Of a stretch of DNA of 64,000 bases, positions 34,540 through 45,547 are shown piece after piece (the first letter of the stretch is position 1; each line of letters starts with the position of its first letter). The position numbers were made by a program, and so were the translations under genes. The notes beneath the pieces are model-generated. The model was not told the DNA's origin, did not search any database, and saw only the letters and a list, made by a program, of their open reading frames with translations. This DNA is from Acanthamoeba sp. SK_2022b (lineage: Eukaryota; Discosea; Longamoebia; Acanthamoebidae), in NCBI GenBank assembly GCA_027943245.1, contig JANDJZ010000005.1, positions 62,001 through 126,000 on the forward strand, read 5' to 3'.

Positions 34540-37500
34540 ATGGAGGTGGAGGATTGCCAACAACAGAAAAAGGAAGCTGCATCGCTGCCAGCATTGCTGT
34601 CCGAGTGGCGAAAGGATACGGAAGAGGACAAGGACAAAGACGCCACGCCTCTCCTTGCCCAGCAGCAGGAGGAGGACAAGAAACCACCAGTTGCGCCGGA
34701 AGAGCGAAGGCGAGCCTTCATCGAGACTGCCCAACGCGGCTTTCGCGGTTCTATTGCTTCCCTCCTCTCCTCGCTGCCCTCCCTCTCGCCAGCCACCTCG
34801 CGAGCCTCGCGAAGAAGGCCATGCCTGCGCCGATGGCGCTTCTCGTTCTCTCGCTGGCCCCTTCGCTTCTTGAGGCTGCACGAGGAACGTCGTGTTTCCT
34901 CAAACTTGGAAAAAGAGGAGGAAAGCGATGATGAAGAAGAGCTAGATGAACAGCTCCAAGTAGATGTAGAGCGGGACGAGACGAGAGAAAGAGCGGTGAT
35001 GCTTGCCAACCTCCTGGTGGCACTCATCTTCACCAGCGCTCTCATCTTGCCACTGCGCATTTATGTCGATGGGTGGCGCCACCTCAGCTCCTGGAGCCCA
35101 CTGTCTTCCATAAGCTTCTATGCATTTCTCTTGTGGCTTGCGCGCTGGCTGAAAGACCATGGGCGCACCTCAGCCTGGCTCTCCTGCCTCTGCTTCAACC
35201 TCCTGCTCATCTACCGAGTACCTCCCGCACCCCTTCACCCCGCTCCCCTCCCCACATCAATCTTGAGAATCTGATTAATTTGAACGATTGTATGTAGTGC
35301 TTGCTGTTCGGCGTGCGTACGGAGACGTTCACCTGGATAGCGATCCTGCCGCTCACAATGTTCTGCCTGCTGGGGTTGCGTACGGGTGTGGTGGCCACCT
35401 TCGCCCTTGTTGGTGAGAGTCTGCTCATCTACTCCCTCACGCCTGATGGTATGTGCTACGGTAGCTCAGCTTTTTTGCTCACGTGAGCTGTCCGTCTCAC
35501 CTCCTCTCCGCATCACAGACACGCGCAACGGTCAAGCGTTCGAGCTGGCGTGCGTGCAGATGAACCACGAGCAGGGAACCGTATTCGTTCCGTTCGCATG
35601 CCACCCTTTGGACATCCACGGCGCTCCCATCGGCCGCTTCGTCACCAGCCTTGAAGGTGTGAGGCTCCTGCCAGTTACACATCGCACACTCGTGTCAACT
35701 CACGTTCATCACGCGTATGCCTGTGCGTGTCGCTTGGGCAGAGCTTCTCGCCAGCAAGGTCCTGCTGATTGTCTTCATGGGCGTCTTCGCCTACGTCTAC
35801 GAATCGAACAGGTTCTTTAAGCCACTGCATTCGATTTTGCTGTGCTGCTCTCCCTTTGACCCTCGGCGAACCGCAGGCGTAGCGCGCTGAGGCGAATGCG
35901 TTTGGCACTGCAACAGAAGGAGAAGGTCAATGTGTCCCTCCAGCAGGCCACCAAAGCCAAGACGGCCTTCCTCGCCAACATGAGCCACGGTACCGCCTCG
36001 ACACTGTTTCCCCCGTGTCACCCCATCTTACTCTATGCACCGCTCGGGCTTTTATTTACAGAGCTGAGGACGCCAATGCACGGTATCATCGGTATGGCCA
36101 TTCTGTTATTGGTGGTGGTGGTGGTGGTGGTGGTGGTGGTGGTGGTGGTGGTGGTGGTGGTGGTGGTGGTGGTGGTGGTGGTGGTGGTGGTGGTCGAGGA
36201 GGAGTAAGGCAGCCGATACTAAAGTTGAGTGCGATGCGGTGTATTGCAGCGATGGCCAAGGACTTGATGGAGATGCCGCTCAGCGAGGGCGCCCGCGGGT
36301 CGACGCGCATCATCAGCGACTGCGCTGACCATCTGCTGGGCCTTGTTAACGACATCCTCGACTTTGCCCGCATCGAGTCCAAGTACATTCGCCTCGCTTG
36401 CGTCAACCAGTTGCTTCAGTCATCACTGGACCTGCTCACGCTCTTCCCTCCCCCCGCTCTTTCATTGGCACAGCCAACTGGAGCTGGAGTCGATTCCGTT
36501 GTCGGTCGTCGAGGAAGTCGACAAGGCTGTGAGCCTCCACACGGCCATGGCTAAGAAGAAGTGCGTCGCCCTCATCACCGAGATCGACATCGCACAGCCT
36601 CTACGCCTCGGTACCTCCTTCCTTTGCCTTTCGGCACCGCTCCCGTGGCCTGTACCGACACGGTTGCGTACGCGCGTGCGTGTGTGGTCAGGCGACCCGC
36701 TGCGATTTCGGCAGATACTGATCAACCTGCTGAGCAATGCGGTCAAGTTCACTCCCGCGGAAGGCCGCGTCACTGTGTCGGCCACCTCGAGCCCCAACGA
36801 TCCCGAAATCATTTCTGGTGCGCACAGACATCTGATCACCGGTCTTGGCGCCGTGTTTGTTTGCTCACCCCTCGCCTCCACTTGTCCGTCCAGTCAGCGT
36901 TGCAGACACGGGCATCGGCATCCCGGCTCAGGGCCTCGAGAACATTTTTAAGGTGGCCCTCACTTCACCGCTCTCCTCGAGAGCGCGTTTGTCCGCGTGG
37001 AGACAACTCTTTTTGGCTTCAACTCACTGGTCGCGAAACTCTCAGAGCTTTTCGCAGCTGGACGCGAGCGTGGGCCGCAAGTTTGGAGGGTCGGGACTCG
37101 GTCTCGCCATCAGCAAGAAGCTCTGTCATGTAGGCTCGCACGCCAGCCCATGAGCCCGCTCGTAGACTTTGCGCATCTGATCACCGGTTGTGTTGTGCTG
37201 GTCTTTATGCGCGCGCAGGCGATGCGGGGCGATATCAAGGTGACGAGCGAGGTGGGCAAAGGCTCCATTTTCACGTTCACCGTTCGCTTGCCTCTCGCTC
37301 CGCCTAGCACGCCTCTGAGTCTGCATCGTGAACGCCACTCGGCTGGCCACGAGGACGCCACCGCTGCGGCTGTGTACGTGCCTTACCTCCTCTTTTTGTG
37401 CCGCGTCACCCCACGTGCTCACGCTCATATGCGCACACAATTATCAGCACTGAGTTGATGCAGGGGCGGAGGGTGCTGGTGGTGGAGGACAACGCGATCA

Positions 37501-38113
37501 ATCAGAAGGTCGCCACCAAGATGCTCACGTCCCTAGGCTGCTCCGTCACCGTGCGTACGCCCCAAACCTTTGTGGCGGTCCCCTGGTGGGAGGTCTCACC
37601 ACACGTTGCGAACCTGGGATGCAGATTGCGGACGACGGCGGCGCTGCGGTGGCGCTGTTCGAGAGGGAGGCGTTCGACGTGATCCTCATGGATGTGCAGA
37701 TGCCCATCATGGACGGCTTCGAGGCTACTGCCCGCATCCGCCACATCGAAGAGCTGCGCGCCCAGGAGGCCACCGACAACAGCAGCGGGGACCAGAGCGT
37801 GAGCCAGGAAAAGCCGAAGAGCAAGGAGGTAGGACCCGAAGAGGAGGAGAACACCAGTAACGACAACGAGGTAGAGGAGGTCTCGCCCTACAAAGCACCA
37901 GGGAGGCGCGTGCCAATTGTGGCGCTGACCGCATCGGCGACTCGCGACTACGAGGCCGAGTGCCTGGAGAAGGGCATGGACCGATTCCTCACCAAGCCCT
38001 TCAAACGTGAGACCCTGCAAGCCACCCTCATCGACATTTTCCTGCAACCTTCCTCTGCTTCGTCGCCTTCCTCGCCCGCCCGAGCGTCGCCACCTTCCTC
38101 GCCCTTGCATTAA
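34540..38113 (+). CDS. Membrane-bound hybrid histidine kinase A
   Basis: Fourteen exons (34540-35217, 35298-35448, 35519-35656, 35742-35811, 35877-35989, 36062-36091, 36250-36382, 36474-36610, 36692-36817, 36894-36952, 37046-37129, 37219-37373, 37448-37550, 37625-38113) give 821 aa. A charged cytoplasmic N-terminus (~150 aa) precedes five to six hydrophobic segments, with a ~45-residue loop (exon 3) before the last one. The HisKA H-box is [15 protein letters not shown] (His ~383, split by an intron). The HATPase_c domain has the N-box [15 protein letters not shown]1 ADTGIGIP and G2 [10 protein letters not shown]. The C-terminal receiver has [13 protein letters not shown] (Asp ~682), a ~50-residue acidic insert, then ALTAS and FLTKPF. 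All phosphorelay residues are intact, so it should autophosphorylate and pass phosphate internally, then to a separate Hpt protein. The signal is unknown. Paralog B lies in inverted orientation 91 bp downstream. Confidence 0.93.
36111..36194. repeat. (GGT)n microsatellite in intron 6 of histidine kinase A
   Basis: About 28 perfect GGT units fill more than half of intron 36092-36249. No similar array is in the matching intron of kinase B. Confidence 0.95.
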
Positions 38114-38204
38114 CTTTTGTTATTATGTGTGTGTAGAACGGATAGTTTTAAGGTAGCTCCCATACCTCAGCCATAATACAGTTTGGGGTGCCCGCACTGC
38201 GCGT

Positions 38205-41200
38205 TTACTCCACAATGGACATCCGGCGGCGATGCCGTAGCTGTGCTGATGCGTAGGAGGGAGGCGAGAAGGCCTGACGAGGAACAAGAAACTCAGCGAG
38301 GACGCTCTGGAGGGTCTCCTTCTTGAGTGGCTTGGTGAGGAATCTGTCCATGCCCTTCTCCAGGCACTGGGCTTGGTAATCGTAGGTCGCGGATGCCGTG
38401 AGCGCAATGATCGGTATGCGCCCTTGCTTGGTATGTTGGTGGTGTGGTGGGTGGTCGCCCTCGCTCTGCGATGGCTCGGTATTGCTCCACGTGGCGGTCG
38501 ACAGGGCGCGGAGCTGCTCGATGTGACGGATGCGGGCGGTAGCTTGGAATCCGTCCATGATGGGCATCTGCACATCCATGAGGATCACGTCGAACGCCTC
38601 CCTCTCGAACAGGGTGACCGCCTCAACCCCGTCGCCTGCCAGCTGGTTGGCCAAACACAAGTCAGCCAATGGCGCAGTCGGCAACGCATGCCCGGTTGGG
38701 GTCGGGCAAGGTGTCCGCGTACAGTGACGACACAGCCCAAGGAGTTGAGCATCTTCGTGGCCACCTTCTGGTTGACGAGGTTGTCCTCCACCACCAGCAC
38801 CTGTTTCCCCTGCAACAGGCCGGCCCTGTAGATCAACGCGTGGCCGTGGGAAGCACCTTTGATCAGAGACCAGCAAGGCCAGAGCTCAGGAGAGGGGAGA
38901 GCAACGCACAGCGCAGCTTCCTCTACTTCATGAGGTACTGTCGGCGTGCTGGGGTCAGCGACTGGCAAGCGAACGGTAAAAGTGAACATCGAGCCCTTCC
39001 CAACCTCGCTCACGACGCATATGTCGCCGCCCATCGCCTGCACGCAGAGGTGCATGTGTGCATGTGAGCCCACTCTTATGCGATCGGCTGGAGTGGCAAG
39101 TACAGTGGTGGTGCGCGTGTGTGCGTGTTTCATACCCGACAGAGCTTTTTGCTGATGGCGAGACCGAGGCCAGACCCGCCAAACTTGCGCCCTACGCTCG
39201 CGTCTAGCTGCGAGAAGCTCTGTGCACGACCAGAGCGCGTTTGAGCACAGGACCGTGCCAACACTACAGGTGGCAGAAGCGAACAGTTTAACTGCTAAAC
39301 TTACCTCGAAAATGTGTTCCAGCCCCTGCGCCGGGATACCTATCCCCGAGTCCTCAACGCTGACTGGGAAAGGCGTCCAAGTATGGGGAGACCGAGTAGT
39401 GGGAGGATGAGCGTCACAGCCACAGTGCGGATAACGGCTTGTCCGGGACATGTACCGGAGATGATCTCGGGCTCGCTGCTGGAGGAGGAGGCCAGCACCG
39501 TAACGCGGCCGTCCTCTGGCGTGAACTTGATGGCGTTGGTCAACAGATTGATCAGTATCTGTCGAAACCTCAGGGGATCTCCTGCCAAAGACTCAAGTGA
39601 GGTCGCGCGCGGAGGACCACCATAGCCGATAAGTGGAAGGGGGAGAGAGAGAGAGAGAGAGGTGGTTGGTACCGAGGCGAAGGGGCTGCATGATATTGGT
39701 CTCGGTGGTGAGTGCCACGCGCTTCTTCTTGGCCATGGCCGCGTGGAGGCTCACTGCCTTCTCCACCTCCTCGATGACCGATAGTGGAATCACTTCCAGC
39801 TCGAGCTGACTGCGTGGATCAGAAAGAGAGGCGGAGGGGTAAGTCGCTGGCTCCGCTCGTTGTGCGCAAGCGGTGAGAAGCTCAGAAGTCGGGCCTCATC
39901 GTACTTGGTTTCAATACGGGCGAAGTCGAGGATGTCGTTGACGAGGCCCAGCAGATGATCGGCACAGTCGCTGATTACGCGAGCCGACTCGCTGGCAGCC
40001 TGGCCCAGCGGCATCTCCATCAGGTCCTTGGCCATCGCTGCATTCGGCATATCAGCACCGCCACCATCATCCACGCGCATCACAGGCCAAGCACACAATT
40101 AGCGTTCGATGCCCAGCTGGGGCATGCGCCTTCAGCGCCGTGCGCGTGTACCAATGATTCCGTGCATCGGGGTTCGCAGCTCTGCGTGGTGCGGGTAGGG
40201 GAGCAGTCGGTGCGTGAGCATCGGAAACGTGGTGTGGACAGGGGAAGGGCAGAGAACGACGCGGTACCGTGGCTCATGTTGGCGAGAAAGGCAGTCTTGG
40301 CCATGGTCGCCTGCCTCAGGGACACGTTGATACTCTCTCGCAGATGGAGCGCTTCCTTCATGCGCTCTTGGGCACTGGCCCTGGACAAAAGCGATGTGTC
40401 CCCGTACACATGCGGGCCCGCACGCGTGAGAGTCGTGGCCCGGCGCCCCGCTCTCCTCCAAACGTCGCCTCTACAGTCAGGACACCTTACCTATTCGCCT
40501 CGTAGACATAGGAGAACATGCTCGTGAAGGCAATCGCAAGGATCTTGCTGACTATGAGCTCTGTGTACGGTCGTGCAGTGTTTTCAGTCCCAATATCCAT
40601 TGCGCGCGCACGAGAGAGAGAGAGAGAGATCGCGAAGATACGCTACCGGTGTGGCTGGACGCAAATCGGCCGACTCTCTGGCCTGGCGGGTTGAAGGGCG
40701 CGCACTTGAACGGAACGAACACGAATCTGTGGTCGGAGCTCATCTGTACGCACGACGCCTCAAAGGTCTGGCCCGACGTGTCCTCTACGTAATCCCCCCC
40801 CCAAACCAATATGGTCAGCCGCGTGGCTGGCCCACACCTGGTGGGCGCATTGCGGCTTGCGGGATCGCACCATCGGCAAAGCAGAAGAGGAGCAGTGTCT
40901 CGAGCATGACCACCACAGTGGAGGCCACCCCAGCACGTGGGCCCAGGAGACAGAACACCACCACGGGCACCATGGGCAGCCACGAATATTCCTCTGAATG
41001 GATGCCCTGCAGCGAGCCCTGTGTCTGCGAGAGAGAGAGAGAGAGGCAAGATGACAGAGGTAAGTCGAACTGAGAGCGTGGTGGCGGCGAAGAGGTATAA
41101 AGGAAACAGGAGCGGGAACCCGTAAGACGAGGAAGGCGTTGAAAAAGAGGCAGGCCAGCATAGCGGACATGCGTCCGTTGTCGTGTCGCCATCGCGCAAG

Positions 41201-41842
41201 CCAGAGCAGGCCTCCGTAAATGACTATCGCCAGTATGGAGCTCCACGCGCTTGCCAGGCCATCGGCGTGGGCCCGAAAGGGGAGCATGCACACGCTCAGT
41301 CCGGCCAGTGCCACCAGCAGGTTGGCCAGCAGCACCCCGCGCTGTCTAATCTCCTCGCCTTCGATTTCCAGCTGCAGCGTTTGCTCGACTGTCCTACGCT
41401 GGTGCTGTCCCAGTCGAGCCGCGCCGCTCGAGCTCCCTAGCTCTTTGGGAGGCGGCTGACAATTGGCCGAAGTGGCGGTCGAAGCAGCAGGGCTCCCGCC
41501 TTGTGCTGATGTTGACGAGACAGAGCTCTCCTCGATTTTGAGAAATCGAAGAGGCCATTGCGAAAATGAGAATCCCTTGTACGGGCGTGATCGAGCCTCC
41601 ATTGAGGGTTCTGCCGAGTCCTCGGGCGCGGGGACAGGGGATGGGGACGGCAAACTGCCAAGAGGGGATGTGGTGGAGTTCGTGAATTTGGAAAAGCCGC
41701 CAAAAAGCCACCCCCTGCGGTCGCCCTTCTTCCCGGTTGTGCCCTTCTTTGCTACCTCCATCTTCTGGTCGCTTGTGTTCACAAACACGAAGCTTCGCGT
41801 TCGTGTTCGCGGGAACCCCGACCCGCGAAAGCGAGAAAGCAT
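38205..41842 (-). CDS. Membrane-bound hybrid histidine kinase B (inverted paralog of A)
   Basis: Fourteen exons (41842-41120, 41024-40871, 40784-40647, 40560-40491, 40380-40268, 40181-40152, 40037-39905, 39809-39673, 39581-39456, 39363-39305, 39219-39136, 39037-38910, 38825-38723, 38642-38205) give 811 aa. It has the same architecture as kinase A: hydrophobic segments, an exon-3 loop, H-box [15 protein letters not shown] (His ~399), N-box [15 protein letters not shown]1 EDSGIGIP, G2 [10 protein letters not shown], and receiver [13 protein letters not shown] (Asp ~689) with FLTKPL. Exon count, phases and most exon lengths equal those of A. The receiver insert is shorter and His/Ser-rich. An internal Met at 41761 begins MEVAKK, like the MEVEDC start of A, and may be the real start. 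Catalytic residues are intact. Confidence 0.92.
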
Positions 41843-41924
41843 CTTTTATCTTCGTTTTCTTTTTTGTTTAAGGTTTTCTTTTTTGGTACCTAAAAAGAAA
41901 CAGAACGTTCACCAGTACGCGGCA
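41843..41924. promoter_or_regulatory. Very short divergent promoter region (kinase B / CUE-PARP)
   Basis: Only 82 bp separate the two start codons as modelled. The sequence is T-rich on the plus strand (TTTTCTTTTTTG-type runs) with no TATA box. If kinase B begins at the internal Met (41761) the gap is 163 bp. Confidence 0.35.
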
Positions 41925-43876
41925 ATGGAAGCCAACAAGCCGGCAGCACCAGCCCGGGTTCGGGCAGACATTTCAGACGACGAGTACCGCGAGATCGTAC
42001 CGGTGCTCCTTACATTGCTACTCTTTTTGTGTTAATCAACGTGTGGGGTGGGTCCGTCCAGACTGAGCGAGTGCATGGGCTGTTTCCCGGGCTGCGACGT
42101 CGGGGCATCTACGACATCGTGGTCAAGGAGAAGGGCGACGTCGACAGGCACCGCTACCCCTCCCTCCCTCTAACCACTTTGCTCACTTATTAAGTGAAAT
42201 CCGCCGCGTATCGCGTCGTGGTGCCGGCCGCAGGGTGACCAGCCGCATCCTGCGGGTTCTCGACAAGGCCGCCAGGTGCGCAATCCACACACGACACCAC
42301 GAGACGCGGCACGCAAAACGACCCGCGGCTGGTGAGGCTCAGACAGCATTGGGTTCGATCGATGTAGTGGGCAGTCGTTGGTACCCAAGGAAGCGGCCGA
42401 GCGGGCTTTCCAGGGTCCCGCAGCGCCGTACGATCAGGGCAAGGGAAAGGAGAGGGTGCACGAGCTCCAGACGGCCCAGCAGCGAGAGCGCGAGATCGGG
42501 GAGCTGGTGGATATGTTTCCGGCCCTGTCGCGCCATCACCTCGAGGAGGCCTACGACGCCCACGGCCAGCGCCTCCAGCCTACAGTCGACCACCTCCTCA
42601 CCGCTGCGGCCGACGATAGCGTCGGCAATGACAGCAACAGCGGCGCTGTCGATGTCGACAAAGGCAACGATGATGAAGTTAACGATGGCGATGGAGATGA
42701 CGACGATGAAGATGACGACGACGACGACGAAGACGACGACGATGAGGAAGAGGGGTTGAAGTTTAGGTGCATGGAGTACTTGAGAGCGCGGTGGGGGCAG
42801 TACGCGGACCAAATGCACCGGCTCACGCCCGAGGTGGCGCGCGAACTCCAGGACCACGTGCGCGCGTACGGCCTCCCGGGTGCGCAGGCCCGACCGCCCG
42901 CCATCGAGCCCGTGGCCCTCTCGCCCGAGGAGGAGCGCGCACGCGAGGACCTCAACTCCGTCTTTCTCTTTGCCCTCACCTCCACTTCCTCCTCCGACCC
43001 CTCACCATCTTCATCATCGGTGTCTTCTTCCTCCTCGTCGTCGTCTTCGGGGCGATCCGACAATCTGAGGCTGAGCAGCGAGGGCGTGGCCGATTCGGTG
43101 CGTTGCTCTGCGCTCACGGCTGAGCGATTGGCGGCACTCACCAGAAAGGGCACGGTGGCGTGCAGGCCGGGTGGATGGCGGAGTGGGAGGAGATGGAGCG
43201 GCGCGACGAGGAGTTGGCGCGTGAGCTGCAGCGTGAAGAGAACGACCGCGCGGCCGACATCGAGCGCAAGGACGAGCAGCTGGCCCGCCTCATCGCGGTC
43301 CAGGAGCGGCGCCAGGAGGCCCTCCGCCGGCGCCGACGGCAGGAACGGACCGATGCCGTGGCCGCCGTCGCTGCCGATGCCGACAGGGAGGCCGACGAGG
43401 CGCGACGGCGGCGCGAGGCCAACGACGCCGAGTTCGCGCGTACGCTTCAGGAGCAGTTCAACGCGGAGATGAAGGGGGACGTGGAGATGAAGCGCATGAT
43501 GGATCTGATGGAGGAGGAGGAGGCCTCGATGTCGCTCATCCGCCAGCTGATGGGCCACGAGAGGCAGTTCCGGGGCCACCACCACCGTGCTGAGGACTTG
43601 ATGATGCACTCGGGTGCGTTGCGCCATTGCACCCCCCCCCCAACACGCGACACACGTGACTGACGCATTATGCGTTGCACACCACGCGCACGCATACAGA
43701 CGTTCAATTGTGCGAGACGCTGTTTGCCGGGGACATCCACGAGTTCCTCACGGAGGACACGCGACAGGTGACCGACATCAAGCGGGTGCTGCAGCTAGAG
43801 CTCGTGCGTCGCTTCATGGCCAAATGGCTCCAACTCAAGCGCACCTACGGTACCAAGCTCCCGTTCCAACCGCGCG

Positions 43877-43932
<56 letters not shown>

Positions 43933-44757
43933 ACCGCACACGTTGCTGACCCGGGAAGGGGGTTAGGGTCCCACTCGGAGGAGGCGCGGCCGCGGTTGGG
44001 GTTCCATGGGACGCCCGAGGCGAACATCCCCAACATCCTCCAGCAGGGTCTGCTCGTGCCCGGCACCCACGGCGTGATAAATCGCACCGACGAAGGTACC
44101 GCGCAGCCTCGCTCACTAGCTCTTCACGCCCACGTCTTTGCCCTTACTTGACGTGTGGGTGTGTGTGACTCCGGGCCTGGCCAGGTTACTACGGGGCGGG
44201 AATCTACCTATCGCCGGACGCCAGAACCTCACTGGGCTACGCGCGCGGGTGCGGCAAGCTGCTCGTGTGCGCGGTGCTCATGGGTCGCATCTACAAGTGC
44301 ACGGACCTCATGCACGGCGCCCCTTGCAGGCCCGGTACGTCGTAGATAGGCCCGATCGATGGCCTCCAACACACTGGCCGACTGACTCAGTCCACATTCA
44401 CAGGCTACGATAGCCACATGTCGCCCTGCGAGGGTGAGCTCATTTTGTTCGAGGCCGCCCAGGTACGTGGCATACGGCACACGGCACAATGAATGATGGG
44501 ATGCTCACGAGCTGCCGGGGACGACGCAGGTGCTGCCGTGTTTCGTGATTACCATCGCCAGCGCCGTGCATCGGCCCGTGCCCACACCAGCGCTGGCACC
44601 GGCGCCGCAGTACCAGTCGACCGTCCATCTCACGGCGAAGAAGGTGGCCAAGGCAAAGGGCGGGCGCACACCCAAGGCCACCGCCAAGCAGAAGCGCCAG
44701 CGGAAGCTCGCACGTGCCGCCCAAAGAGCGGCTAAGGCAAAGGGCGGGCGCAAGTGA
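41925..44757 (+). CDS. CUE-CUE-coiled coil-PARP (ADP-ribosyltransferase) protein
   Basis: Ten exons (41925-41996, 42062-42147, 42234-42275, 42368-43097, 43166-43613, 43700-43849, 43967-44095, 44185-44334, 44404-44462, 44530-44757) give 697 aa. Two CUE-like ubiquitin-binding helices come first: one around VHGLFPGLRRRGIYDIV, the other around IGELVDMFPALSRHHLEEAY. An Asp/Glu run and a Ser-rich stretch follow. Next is a long Arg/Glu coiled coil with UIM-like repeats (DEELARELQREE, DAEFARTLQEQF). The C-terminal PARP domain (~515-640) shows LGFHGT, YYGAGIYLSP and EGELILFEAAQV, matching the His-Tyr-Glu triad of active PARPs. The tail is Lys/Ala-rich and may direct it to nucleus or nucleolus. It is likely a ubiquitin-reading ADP-ribosyltransferase (inference). 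The intron after exon 2 appears to use a GC donor. Confidence 0.85.
43871..43931. repeat. (CG)n(CA)n alternating purine-pyrimidine tract in a CUE-PARP intron
   Basis: About 7 CG units run directly into about 23 CA units inside intron 43850-43966. The tract is strictly alternating pyrimidine-purine. Confidence 0.9.
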
Positions 44758-45547
44758 AAGTGAGTCATCGTTGAATCGAGTGACCATTAACGTCAATGTC
44801 AGGGCTTGTTCGTTATGACTCATGAACGGGAACATGAACGGCTCGGGGCGATGTTGAGGATCTGTTATGCGTGGGTAGAGCTTTTACGCCATTTGGTCGC
44901 CCAGCAGCTGCGGGGCACTGCGTCTTCCCCTACGACCCCCACCACTACGCATTCAAGCAGTTCGTGGGTCCACTCATCGACCGCAGGGACGAGGTTATCG
45001 TGTTCGACTTCATCGTCCTCCCTTGATGAGTGGCGCTATGTGAGCAATGGTAAATGATTGATGTTTAGGCAAGGGGCATAGTGATAGAGAATGTGCATCT
45101 GAAATTCTACCTAACAACGATGAAATTTAGGTGGCCAAGCACGCCTGGGGGCTGCAGCAATTACAATTACAATGTCAATTGACGCGCGCACCTGATCACG
45201 GAAGAGGAAGGCGCCCGCTGCGTGGTGGACCATCATCCAACGTGGAATTCACGGAGAGATGGTCTGGCTTGTGCGGCGGAGCTCCGACTGCGGAAATTTC
45301 CAACATTTTAGCAGCGCAATGTGGGCGAACTGCTGCGCCAAAAGACAGGCCCATCATTAGGCCCATCATGTCATGGGCTTTTTGTACGTGTCTTGGCCAG
45401 CGGAGTGCCCACTTATCATAATCATCACCGCCCTACAACTCTCGACTTGCTCAGCCTATCCTGCTACTCTTCTAAAACTACACACATGGTACCACAAGCA
45501 ACTCAAGTTCGGCCCCTAAGCCCCTTTAGTGATTAACTCTCTGCACT
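44758..45547. other. Intergenic region with a possible alternative last exon of the CUE-PARP gene
   Basis: Most of this 790 bp has no recognisable coding content. One segment, 44879-45026, reads as a good exon: it follows an acceptor (GTGGGTAG) and encodes 48 residues including HCVFPYDPHHYAFKQFVG and DEVIVFDFIVLP before a TGA. Its phase matches a cryptic donor at 44754, four bases before the CUE-PARP stop. Splicing there would replace the stop and give a 745-aa protein. The donor (GTGAAA) is weak, so this may be an alternative form or a relic. Confidence 0.4.

Noticed and set aside
38585..39451. Continuous 288-codon frame through several kinase B introns
   Set aside because: It joins real exons with intronic translation. 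Introns have GT/AG ends, and removing them restores alignment with kinase A, so the read-through is coincidental.
42551..43627. 358-codon minus-strand open frame opposite CUE-PARP exons
   Set aside because: Ser/Leu runs mirror the acidic and coiled-coil codons of the sense strand; no independent family signal.
43871..43931. Short repeats as a possible CRISPR array
   Set aside because: All repeats seen are simple microsatellites without unique spacers, and the window is eukaryotic.
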